From positions 1-27,482 of the IMG/VR virus record IMGVR_UViG_3300027771_000076: a stretch of 27,482 bases of DNA; one strand, written 5' to 3'. The position numbers and the translations under genes are program-made. The stretch comes from a virus. This document shows positions 8,764-14,906 of the stretch, piece by piece; position 1 is the stretch's first letter, and each line of letters starts with the position of its first letter. The notes beneath the pieces are model-generated. The model saw nothing but the letters and a program-made list of their open reading frames with translations. It ran no database searches and was not told the DNA's origin.

Positions 8764-9744
8764 GTGGAAACGACTAACCAAAGCATTGAAAGTGCAGTTG
8801 AGGCGCTTATGGCTCCTAGTGAGTCAGAGATAGCCGAAGTAGACACTACCGAAACCGAAGTGGCAGAAGTAGAAGAAGCGGAGGTTGAGCAGGAAGCCGA
8901 ATATGAAGATTCTGATGACGATGCAGAAATTGCAGAAGATGAAGATGAAGATGACGGTGATGAATATGATAAGCCTGATAATGAACTAGACGATCAAGAA
9001 GAGCCTGCGCTCCACCCCGTAAAAGTTGACGGAGTAATTTCGCATGTAACTCTCGAAGATTTAATCAAAGGATTTGGCGGCAACCAATTCGTCCAACAAG
9101 GCATGAAGCAAAACGCAGAGGTGCGCAAACAAGCCGAGGAAGCCTATAACGGGCTAAATCAGCAAAGAGCGCAACTTGAACAGCTTATGCAACAGGTTCA
9201 ACAGCAAGGTGTAATGGCACAGCCTGCTCCACCCACGAAAGAGCTTTTAGCTGATGACCCGCTTGGGTACATCGAAGCAGATGCTAATTATCGTGAAGAG
9301 ATGGGCAAGTACCAGCATCAGCAGCAGCAATTAGGACAGCAGCATCAAGCCATGCAGCAGGCGCAAGAACAGGCTAATAAAGCCAACTTGCAGAATCAGC
9401 AGCAAGAACTTAAACGACTAATCCCCGATTTTGCAGATGCTAAAAAAGCAACAAAATTAAAGGACAGTCTTATTGAGCATGGCAAAAAGCGTAATTTTAC
9501 TGAGGCTGAATTAAATTCAGTGGTAGATGCACGAACCATGCACGTTCTTCATGAAAGTATGTTGTGGCGACAGTCATTGGAAGGGAAAAGTAATGTGCAA
9601 GCAAAACTGAAAAAAGCCCGCCCATTGATGAAAGCTGGATCTAAAAAGCAACCTGAATCTGATAGCAAAAAGCGCAGTAAGCAAATGTCACAATTGAAAA
9701 GATCGGGCAGCGTAGCAGACGCAGCCGCGTTATTGTTTGAATAG
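8764..9744 (+). CDS. Scaffolding protein candidate
   Basis: The start is GTG at 8764, preceded by AAGGATAG. The 326-residue product has three zones. Residues 1-85 are extremely acidic, with runs of Glu and Asp. Residues 115-220 are Gln-rich and coiled-coil-like and include LLADDPLGYIEADANYREEM, a segment frequently seen in phage scaffold-like head proteins. The C-terminal 60 residues are strongly basic (KKARPLMKAGSKK, then SKKRSKQ). An acidic, helical protein with a basic tail placed directly before the major capsid gene is the usual position and form of a scaffold, which templates procapsid assembly and is then removed. No protease domain is visible. Confidence 0.78.
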   Translation: METTNQSIESAVEALMAPSESEIAEVDTTETEVAEVEEAEVEQEAEYEDSDDDAEIAEDEDEDDGDEYDKPDNELDDQEEPALHPVKVDGVISHVTLEDLIKGFGGNQFVQQGMKQNAEVRKQAEEAYNGLNQQRAQLEQLMQQVQQQGVMAQPAPPTKELLADDPLGYIEADANYREEMGKYQHQQQQLGQQHQAMQQAQEQANKANLQNQQQELKRLIPDFADAKKATKLKDSLIEHGKKRNFTEAELNSVVDARTMHVLHESMLWRQSLEGKSNVQAKLKKARPLMKAGSKKQPESDSKKRSKQMSQLKRSGSVADAAALLFE

Positions 9745-9774
9745 TTAATTTAAATTATTTAGGAAGAAATTATC

Positions 9775-10722
9775 ATGGCACAACCAGCAAACACATTTGA
9801 TACATACGATTCAGTCGGCATTCGTGAAGATTTGTCGAACGTAATCTATAACGTATCCCCAGAAGAAACTCCTTTACTTAGCTCTATTGCTAAAGTATCG
9901 GCAACCAACACTTTACACGAATGGCAGACCGATGCTAACCGCGCAGCGATTGCAACGAATGCTCATATCGAAGGTAACGATACTGCTGGTGATGCAGTTA
10001 CAGCCACGACTCGACTTGGAAACTACACCCAGATATTCAAGAACGCTTGTGTAATCTCAGGTACAGATGAAAGCGTTACCAATGCAGGTCGTGGTAAAGA
10101 AATGTCTTACCAAATCGTGAAAATTGCCGCTGAACAAAAAACTGACATTGAGATGTCTTTGTTTGCTAACAATGCTCGCGTAGCTGGTAATGCTACTACT
10201 GCCCGTGAGATGGGTGGTTTAGGTTCATTCGTTAAGACCAACGTAACTAACGTAGGCTCTAACGGTGCTAACCCTGCTGGTAACGGTACTGATGCTCGTA
10301 CAGACGGTACTGCAACTGTATTTAGCCAAGCGGACTTTGACCTTTGTATGCAAGAAATTTGGGCAGAAGGTGGAAAGCCAGATACTGTTTATTTGTCTAC
10401 ATTCCAGATGAATAAGGCACTTGGCTTTACTGGTAACAACAACCAGCGTAGCACTGGCGCATCTGGCAAGGTTGAAAACTTGTTAAATGTTTATATGACA
10501 CCTTGGGGAAGTGTTACGTTTACCCCTTCTCGTCATAACCGCACCAAAGATGTTTGGATTATCCAGAAGGATAAGCTAGCACTTGCATCTTTACGTGCAA
10601 TGAAGAACGAAGCGTTATCTAAAACAGGCGATAACGAGAAGCGTCAAATTCTGTGCGAATCCACTTTGGTCGTCAGAAATGAAAAGGCGTTAGGCTTGAT
10701 CGCTGACTGTACTACCAGCTAA
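9775..10722 (+). CDS. Major capsid protein (SU10-type, DUF5309-like)
   Basis: The 315-residue product begins with MAQPANTFDTYDSVGIREDL and continues with SPEETPLLSSIAK and HEWQTDANRAA, features of the SU10/DUF5309 major capsid family with the HK97-type fold. Further family-like segments are NYTQIFKNACVISGTDESV, EQKTDIEMSLFANNARV, VYLSTFQMNKALGF and WIIQKDKLALASLRAM. The length fits. The insert around residues 155-180 (GANPAGNGTDARTDGT) is Gly/Asn-rich and may be a surface loop. AGGAAG precedes the ATG, and a strong terminator follows the stop by about 20 bases, which matches a highly expressed structural gene. Confidence 0.9.
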   Translation: MAQPANTFDTYDSVGIREDLSNVIYNVSPEETPLLSSIAKVSATNTLHEWQTDANRAAIATNAHIEGNDTAGDAVTATTRLGNYTQIFKNACVISGTDESVTNAGRGKEMSYQIVKIAAEQKTDIEMSLFANNARVAGNATTAREMGGLGSFVKTNVTNVGSNGANPAGNGTDARTDGTATVFSQADFDLCMQEIWAEGGKPDTVYLSTFQMNKALGFTGNNNQRSTGASGKVENLLNVYMTPWGSVTFTPSRHNRTKDVWIIQKDKLALASLRAMKNEALSKTGDNEKRQILCESTLVVRNEKALGLIADCTTS

Positions 10723-10742
10723 ATCGTATATTTGTTATACGC

Positions 10743-10771
10743 AAGGGGGTGCTTCTGCATCCCTTTTTTTT
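10743..10771 (+). terminator. Intrinsic terminator after major capsid gene
   Basis: The arms GGGGTGC and GCATCCC can form seven pairs (one of them G-U) around a TTCT loop, directly followed by eight T residues; two A residues precede the stem. This is a textbook rho-independent terminator. It lies 20 bases after the capsid stop and ends 11 bases before the next start, so downstream head and lysis genes probably rely on read-through. Confidence 0.85.
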
Positions 10772-10782
10772 AAGGAAATATT

Positions 10783-11067
10783 ATGGCAAAGATTGCAGAG
10801 CAGTGGTACGAAGAAGACGGCAAGCTAATCCACGTTAAACAGCAGGATTGGACACCTATGCTGGATCGTGCAGAAGAGTTACGACAGAACGGCAATGCTG
10901 ATTTTGGTGATTCTAAGTTGGTAGGCGTAATAGACGCTGCACTAATAAGCGAATGGCTTAAAGAAGCGGGTATTGGTTGGGATGACCCAGCTATGGATGA
11001 TGTCGTAAAGCGCAAAATGCTCAGTGGCGAGTTTGACAAGTTACGAGTATGGAAAGGCAATTATTAA
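10783..11067 (+). CDS. Small conserved head-module protein
   Basis: The 94-residue product starts MAKIAEQWYEEDGKLIHVKQQDW and continues with a helical, charged C-terminal part (VIDAALISEWLKEAGIGWDDP; then DDVVKRKMLSGEFDKLRVWKG). It is preceded by AAGGAAAT, which shares bases with the end of the terminator's T run. Its place right after the capsid gene suggests a head-completion or head-associated role, but no motif proves this. I do not recognise a named family. Confidence 0.72.
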   Translation: MAKIAEQWYEEDGKLIHVKQQDWTPMLDRAEELRQNGNADFGDSKLVGVIDAALISEWLKEAGIGWDDPAMDDVVKRKMLSGEFDKLRVWKGNY

Positions 11068-11091
11068 GTAATCGGTTTAATGGAGTTATTC

Positions 11092-12270
11092 ATGGATCTG
11101 GAATCTCTTAAAGAATTTGCAACCGAGCGCCAATGCGAGATTATTGACGCTGTATTGAAATATGGATCTCAAGCTAAGGCAGCTACAGCACTAGGCATTA
11201 ATTCAAGAGGCTTAGAACGGACGCTTAAACGCGCTAAAGAACAAGCTGCAAAACGTGGGTGGGCACCAGAATTTAGCTATTTACACCCAACCCCATCAAC
11301 TCATGTAGCTAAGGGTATCTCCACCTACTACGATCTACGGACAGGGGAACCTCTTCGCCAATGGGTCAAGAGTGATCTAAAGAAAGAGAGCCTTGTCGCT
11401 GATCTTGAGGGCGTTGCAAGCGGTTTAAGCCAAGAACTAACCAAGTACAAGCCGTTACCATTCAAGCCTGACAAGGCCGTTAAAGAGCGCCTAGCTACTG
11501 TGATTATCGGTGATGCCCATATTGGTATGTTGGTAAAACGCAATTATGGGGGAGGCGATTGGAACCTCAATATCGCTGAAACAGTAACCCTTCAAGCAAT
11601 TAAGCAATTGATTACTAATTGCGGAAAAGGTACTGAGTTTTTGCTTCTAAACGTGGGTGATTTTTTGCACTGTAATACGCCAAATATCACGGCGGCAGGG
11701 ACAAGCCTAGACAGTTCGGGTCACTGGATTGACTCGGTGGAATCTGCTGTAAGAATCTATAGACAAACCGTTGAGTGGGCGTTGGAGCTAAACCAAAAAG
11801 TCACCCTAATGAACACACGTGGAAATCACGATGAAGACCTAAGCATGGTAATAAATTCCATGTTAACCGTCTTTTATGAAGATGAACCAAGAGTAAATGT
11901 ACTTTCTAATGTTTCAAAATTCATTCACTACCAATATAAAAACGTATTACTAACAAGTCATCATGGCGATAAAGGCATCAAGCATCAACGCATCTATGAA
12001 TATTTTACAAGAAATCACGCCAAACTTTGGGGCGACACCACAGCCCGATATTGTCACTTAGGCCACATCCACCACAAACAGCAGTCTGAGGTAGGTGGGG
12101 CCATGCTGTTTGAAAGCTGGAACAGCCTAGCAGCCGTTGACGAATACCACCACCAAGCAGGTTATGGGTCAGGCCGTTCAATGTCTGCCGTAATTTACGA
12201 TCCAGTGTGGGGAGAGATTCAGCGGTTTAGAGTAGGAATAACCCAATTATACGATGAGGCAGCAGCATGA
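11092..12270 (+). CDS. Metallophosphoesterase with N-terminal helix-turn-helix
   Basis: The ATG at 11092 is chosen because GGAG at 11082-11085 lies about 6 bases before it; an ATG at 11080 would add MELF. In the 392-residue form, residues 10-60 are a helix-turn-helix (AVLKYGSQAKAATALGI followed by SRGLERTLKRAK). A calcineurin-like phosphoesterase follows with all metal motifs: GDAHIG (140-145), VGDF (188-191), GNHDE (244-248), SHHGD (289-293) and GHIHH (324-328). It should bind two metal ions and cleave a phosphomonoester or phosphodiester. DNA is a plausible substrate because of the HTH, but this is inferred. Phages often carry this gene among head genes. It overlaps the lysozyme start by four bases. 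Confidence 0.88.
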   Translation: MDLESLKEFATERQCEIIDAVLKYGSQAKAATALGINSRGLERTLKRAKEQAAKRGWAPEFSYLHPTPSTHVAKGISTYYDLRTGEPLRQWVKSDLKKESLVADLEGVASGLSQELTKYKPLPFKPDKAVKERLATVIIGDAHIGMLVKRNYGGGDWNLNIAETVTLQAIKQLITNCGKGTEFLLLNVGDFLHCNTPNITAAGTSLDSSGHWIDSVESAVRIYRQTVEWALELNQKVTLMNTRGNHDEDLSMVINSMLTVFYEDEPRVNVLSNVSKFIHYQYKNVLLTSHHGDKGIKHQRIYEYFTRNHAKLWGDTTARYCHLGHIHHKQQSEVGGAMLFESWNSLAAVDEYHHQAGYGSGRSMSAVIYDPVWGEIQRFRVGITQLYDEAAA

Positions 12271-12689
12271 CTATGATTATAGAGATTTTGAGAGCGCATG
12301 AATCCGTAGAAACTTACGCTTATAAATGTTCTGCTGGGAAAATCACTATTGGCGTGGGCCGTAACATCGATTCTGGTGGTGGCTTAGGTTTATCTGATGA
12401 CGAGATTGATTACTTATTAGCCAATGATTTGCAACGTGTCGAAGCAGAACTACTGCAATCCTTTGAGTGGTATGACGATCTAAACGATGCTCGAAAAGAT
12501 GCAATGATGGATATGTGCTTCAACATGGGCTTACCAAGACTGCGGAAATTCAAACGCGCATTAGCAGCTATGTCTGCAAACTTTTATGAGATTGCTGCGG
12601 TTGAGTTCCTAGATAGTTTATGGGCTAGACAAGTAGGTCACAAAAGATCGACCACCATTTCAGAAATGATTAGGACAGGGGAGTATTAA
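12267..12689 (+). CDS. Endolysin, T4-type lysozyme (GH24) with Cys in the Asp position
   Basis: The 140-residue product is the right length for a phage GH24 lysozyme, which cleaves the glycan strand of peptidoglycan. The catalytic Glu is E12 in LRAHESVE. The TIG/VGRN segment supplies T27, aligned to T4 Thr26. The residue aligned to T4 Asp20 is C21 (YKCSAGKITIGVG). An E-8-(D/C)-5-T pattern is known in phage lysozymes, and a Cys replacement at Asp20 of T4 lysozyme is known to keep activity, so it is probably functional. There is no signal peptide or N-terminal membrane segment, so release needs a holin. It overlaps the previous stop as ATGA and is followed after one base by the holin candidate. 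Confidence 0.88.
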   Translation: MTMIIEILRAHESVETYAYKCSAGKITIGVGRNIDSGGGLGLSDDEIDYLLANDLQRVEAELLQSFEWYDDLNDARKDAMMDMCFNMGLPRLRKFKRALAAMSANFYEIAAVEFLDSLWARQVGHKRSTTISEMIRTGEY

Positions 12690-12690
12690 C

Positions 12691-13056
12691 ATGGGCTGGT
12701 TCTCAAGTTTAATGGGTGGCGGTATAGTTAGCTCGGTAGAAAAGCTGGCATCCGAGTTTATAGAAACCGATATGGAGAGCGCAGAAGCAAAGGCGCTAAT
12801 GATTAAGACGCTAGATCCTAACGGTTTAATGAGGCGTGATTTGTCTAAATTCGCCTGTCGTGCCTATGGGTTCTATCTAGTGGCAATGGTTGGTTTGAGT
12901 TTCATGGTGGCGTTTAGTGTGGGCAATGTCGTAGGCGCTAAAGAAGCCGCAGAGATGATGGTCGGCTTATTCCTACCAATCACCACCTCATGGGCCGCTA
13001 TCGTATCTGCCAGCTTCGGTGTTAATGCTGCCAATGTAATCAAGGGCCGCACTTAA
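12691..13056 (+). CDS. Holin candidate
   Basis: The 121-residue product has a soluble, slightly amphipathic start (MGWFSSLMGGGIVSSVEKLA), then two strong hydrophobic stretches at about residues 60-82 (FYLVAMVGLSFMVAFSV) and 88-113 (MMVGLFLPITTSWAAIVSAS), with a short basic end KGRT. This layout resembles the holins of the gene-transfer-agent/3TM type. It is coupled to the lysozyme with a one-base gap. Pore formation to let the signal-less lysozyme reach the wall is inferred from topology and neighbour. No spanin gene is seen nearby. Its stop abuts, with no spacing, the stop of the convergent gene on the other strand. Confidence 0.78.
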   Translation: MGWFSSLMGGGIVSSVEKLASEFIETDMESAEAKALMIKTLDPNGLMRRDLSKFACRAYGFYLVAMVGLSFMVAFSVGNVVGAKEAAEMMVGLFLPITTSWAAIVSASFGVNAANVIKGRT

Positions 13057-13473
13057 CTAAACTAATGCTTCTTTAATTAATTGATTTCGTTTTTTGTCTA
13101 TTTTGTCATAAAGGTTTTGTGATTGAACAATGCCGCTACAAGCACCAGAAGATCGCTCAATAAAATACTTAGAACATTCCTTGTAAGACAATCCAACAGC
13201 ACGAAGGTTAATTATTTTTCTCAACTCTTCACTGCTCCAAGTTACTGATTCACGCGCTGTAATATGCGATTTTATTTCTTTATTTGTTGAATGATCTGAG
13301 TTAGTTTCCCACTTATACGAACCTTTGGCTGTTGCTTTATCAGATAACATCATTACATCACTTTCAGAATAAATAATGCTTGAAAGATCATCTGATTTTC
13401 TTTTTGTAAATATTAAGGCTCCTTCTCTCCATATTTTTTGCATTGCTAAATCAAAATCTGAATCATTGTTCAT
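13057..13473 (-). CDS. Hypothetical protein with C-terminal helix-turn-helix
   Basis: The 138-residue product has a helical N-terminal part and a DNA-binding-like region at about residues 79-116: a W-S-S-E-E-L start, then RKIINLRAVGLSYKECSKYF and ERSSGACSGIV. That order (Trp, acidic helix, Gly-Leu-Ser turn, recognition-like helix) resembles Myb/GcrA-type and sigma region 4-type helix-turn-helices in phage proteins. AAAGGA precedes the ATG, and the ATG shares one base with the stop of the upstream gene. It is the last gene of a reverse-strand cassette. A role as a transcription regulator is inferred only from the helix-turn-helix pattern. Confidence 0.68.
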   Translation of the reverse strand: MNNDSDFDLAMQKIWREGALIFTKRKSDDLSSIIYSESDVMMLSDKATAKGSYKWETNSDHSTNKEIKSHITARESVTWSSEELRKIINLRAVGLSYKECSKYFIERSSGACSGIVQSQNLYDKIDKKRNQLIKEALV

Positions 13474-13787
13474 TATTTCGTCCTTTTTGAGCCGTAATTA
13501 CTTAGGATACACCAGCCCCAAAAATCACCATCAATACCATCAATGTAACAATCGTCCCAAAACAAGCCAGCTTTAAAGCCTTCACTTTTTAAAATCTGCA
13601 ACGCAATCACAGCTTGCAGTGCGCCATCACTTACCCAATGCACATGACTGTCGGATAAATCAAACTCTTTTATTTCGTCACCATCTTCCCAGATAAAGCG
13701 ATCATAATTAGACATTTCAATTCCGTCAGTTGAACATTGCGCATGACTAAACATTTTAAAGTGCTTCAAGGTTAGTTCAAGATTCAT
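13473..13787 (-). CDS. Hypothetical acidic protein with an exceptionally strong ribosome site
   Basis: The 104-residue product is acidic and aromatic-rich (YDRFIWEDGDEIKEFDLSDS, then FWDDCYIDGIDGDFWGW). No domain is recognised. Its ATG is preceded at the best spacing by TAAGGAGGTGAT, a 12-of-12 match to the anti-Shine-Dalgarno end of 16S rRNA. This is far stronger than other ribosome sites in the window and points to high translation. It overlaps the end of the upstream ribbon-helix-helix-like gene by 11 bases and shares one base with the downstream gene. High output of a small acidic unknown protein next to attP suits an accessory or host-takeover gene, but this is inference. Confidence 0.68.
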   Translation of the reverse strand: MNLELTLKHFKMFSHAQCSTDGIEMSNYDRFIWEDGDEIKEFDLSDSHVHWVSDGALQAVIALQILKSEGFKAGLFWDDCYIDGIDGDFWGWCILSNYGSKRTK

Positions 13788-13971
13788 GTATCACCTCCTT
13801 ATTAGCTGCATCGTTAAGCGCATTAGTCACCCACTCTGCCAGCTTTTTACCCTTAGCAGCATGAACCCATACCGCTTTCTGTTGTGGGGTGCAGCGTACC
13901 TCAAGGCGTGAGGACTTGGTTAGCTCTTTGCTGGCATTCTTCTGGCCTGTCATTCCATGCTCAATCATCAT
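13777..13971 (-). CDS. Ribbon-helix-helix-like small protein
   Basis: The C-terminal 45 residues (SSRLEVRCTPQQKAVWVHAAKGKKLAEWVTNALNDAA; described in parts) follow the order short strand, helix with Trp, then helix with AEWV. This is the usual ribbon-helix-helix layout of small phage and plasmid regulators, and RLEVR-type strands contact DNA in that family. The start is uncertain: TTG at 13980, ATG at 13971 or 13968, or ATG at 13953 (MTGQKNASKEL) are possible, and none has a strong ribosome site. It overlaps both neighbours. A regulator or an antitoxin-like function is possible. No matching toxin is evident, although the two neighbouring small genes are candidates. Confidence 0.66.
   Translation of the reverse strand: MMIEHGMTGQKNASKELTKSSRLEVRCTPQQKAVWVHAAKGKKLAEWVTNALNDAANKEVIHES
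13790..13801 (-). promoter_or_regulatory. Full-length Shine-Dalgarno, 12 of 12
   Basis: On the plus strand this reads ATCACCTCCTTA, identical to the bacterial 16S rRNA 3' end. On the minus strand it gives TAAGGAGGTGAT, 2 bases before the ATG at 13787, with six bases between AGGAGG and ATG. It is inside the last codons of the upstream gene (Asn-Lys-Glu-Val-Ile-His). Confidence 0.85.
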
Positions 13972-14227
13972 ACGCCCCAAGTTCTTTCATGGTTAAATCT
14001 TGGTTTTCTTCAAGGTAAGATTTTTTATCTTGATAAACATACTTAACATTTTCTAACACTGCTTTAATTGTGTATTCGTGAATACATGAGGTGCCATTTA
14101 GATATTCATACCAACTAGGCTGTAAGTAGAGCCAAGTACCGCCACCATCAAGGCCATTACCATCATACTCGACACTTTTAAATTTATATGGATGCTTTTT
14201 CATAAGCCGATCAATCTGTTTACTCAT
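13961..14227 (-). CDS. Hypothetical small protein of the reverse cassette
   Basis: The 88-residue product has a basic start (MSKQIDRLMKKHPYKFKSVEY), a Gly/Tyr/Trp-rich middle (GNGLDGGGTWLYLQPSWYEYL) and a charged end. AAAGGAA precedes the ATG. A UNCG-loop hairpin lies about 15 bases further upstream in the message. No family is recognised. It is transcribed with its neighbours from the promoter at 14855-14883. Confidence 0.66.
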   Translation of the reverse strand: MSKQIDRLMKKHPYKFKSVEYDGNGLDGGGTWLYLQPSWYEYLNGTSCIHEYTIKAVLENVKYVYQDKKSYLEENQDLTMKELGAYDD

Positions 14228-14243
14228 GGTAATTCCTTTTAGT

Positions 14244-14257
14244 GGGGCCGTAGCCCC
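14244..14257 (-). promoter_or_regulatory. Intergenic RNA hairpin with UACG loop
   Basis: On the minus strand GGGGC-TACG-GCCCC forms five G-C pairs around a C(UACG)G loop, one of the UNCG class of extra-stable tetraloops. It sits just upstream of the ribosome site of the gene starting at 14227. No U run follows, so it is probably an mRNA stability or processing element and not a terminator. Confidence 0.6.
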
Positions 14258-14265
14258 TTTATTAA

Positions 14266-14511
14266 TTAACAGTCGTAAGGTACATCATTAAATTTATCGT
14301 AATCACGAACATCATCTATAGCACTTTTACCCCACGATATTTGCTTGGCTGCATGTTTAGCAGTATTAGGGTAGTAATAATTAAATAAAACTTTACGCAT
14401 GGAGCTGATGTTATTGCTGTAACAAGCCCGCTCATAGTCACGATTATCATCGTCTAAAAAAATACGCTCATGGATATAGTCTGGCGAAATAAATAATGTT
14501 TGGGTATTCAT
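14266..14511 (-). CDS. Hypothetical small protein of the reverse cassette
   Basis: The start at 14511 is preferred because GGGAG lies 6 bases upstream; a longer reading from 14565 would run through a stable hairpin. The product of about 81 residues starts MNTQTLFISPDYIHERIFLDD and continues with an aromatic, charged region (RKVLFNYYYPNTAKHAAKQI) that ends with several Asp residues. No family is recognised. Many Tyr, His and Asp residues suggest a small globular protein. It lies between two UNCG hairpins in the same message. Confidence 0.66.
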   Translation of the reverse strand: MNTQTLFISPDYIHERIFLDDDNRDYERACYSNNISSMRKVLFNYYYPNTAKHAAKQISWGKSAIDDVRDYDKFNDVPYDC

Positions 14512-14524
14512 GTGATGCTCCCTT

Positions 14525-14538
14525 GGGGCCGAAGCCCC
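14525..14538 (-). promoter_or_regulatory. Intergenic RNA hairpin with UUCG loop
   Basis: On the minus strand GGGGC-TTCG-GCCCC gives five G-C pairs closed by C(UUCG)G, the most stable tetraloop class. It has the same stem as the element at 14244 and the same place, about 14 bases before the start codon of the next small gene. No U run follows it. Confidence 0.62.
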
Positions 14539-14546
14539 TATTGTTG

Positions 14547-14813
14547 TTATGCTACCCGAATCCAAACTGCTAGGTCATTTCCTTGCTGATAAGCTTTCTT
14601 GCCGTCACGAGAAAAATAATTAAACATATCAATGTCGCCACTAACGTAAGTCCCATTAACACCGTAAACAAGGCCAATGTCTTTTCCGTAGTCTTTAGAA
14701 GAATCACGAACTACAATTTCCGTAATTGCATAAACGAAACCTTCTTTCAACATATGATCGCCAATTTTCATTTCAGTTGGCTCAATGCGCTTTGTGTTTA
14801 ATAAAGTATTCAT
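14547..14813 (-). CDS. Hypothetical first protein of the reverse cassette
   Basis: The 88-residue product starts MNTLLNTKRIEPTEMKIGDHM and has a beta-rich middle (GFVYAITEIVVRDSSKDYGKDIGLVYGVNGTYV; described in parts) followed by a Lys/Gln-rich end. The KIGDHMLKEG and GLVYGVNGTYVSGD segments suggest a small beta-barrel, but no family is recognised. AAAGGT precedes the ATG. It is the first gene after the sigma70-like promoter at 14855-14883. Confidence 0.66.
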   Translation of the reverse strand: MNTLLNTKRIEPTEMKIGDHMLKEGFVYAITEIVVRDSSKDYGKDIGLVYGVNGTYVSGDIDMFNYFSRDGKKAYQQGNDLAVWIRVA

Positions 14814-14854
14814 AATTAATTACCTTTTATTTATTAACTTGATTCAATAACTTA

Positions 14855-14883
14855 ATTGTACGGACAAATTGAATAGATGTAAA
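14855..14883 (-). promoter_or_regulatory. Sigma70-type promoter for the reverse cassette
   Basis: On the minus strand TTTACA is followed after exactly 17 bases by TACAAT, each a 5 of 6 match to the consensus. The predicted transcript start is about 35 bases before the ATG at 14813. It would drive the five small genes down to 13057 and is independent of the early operons. Confidence 0.72.
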
Positions 14884-14906
14884 GGGGTTTAGGAAAATAA
14901 ATTATC

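Noticed and set aside
13473-13971. Toxin-antitoxin pair formed by the ribbon-helix-helix gene and the acidic gene
   Set aside because: The layout is suggestive, but the acidic product shows no RelE, PemK, HicA or PIN-type motif, so there is no direct support.
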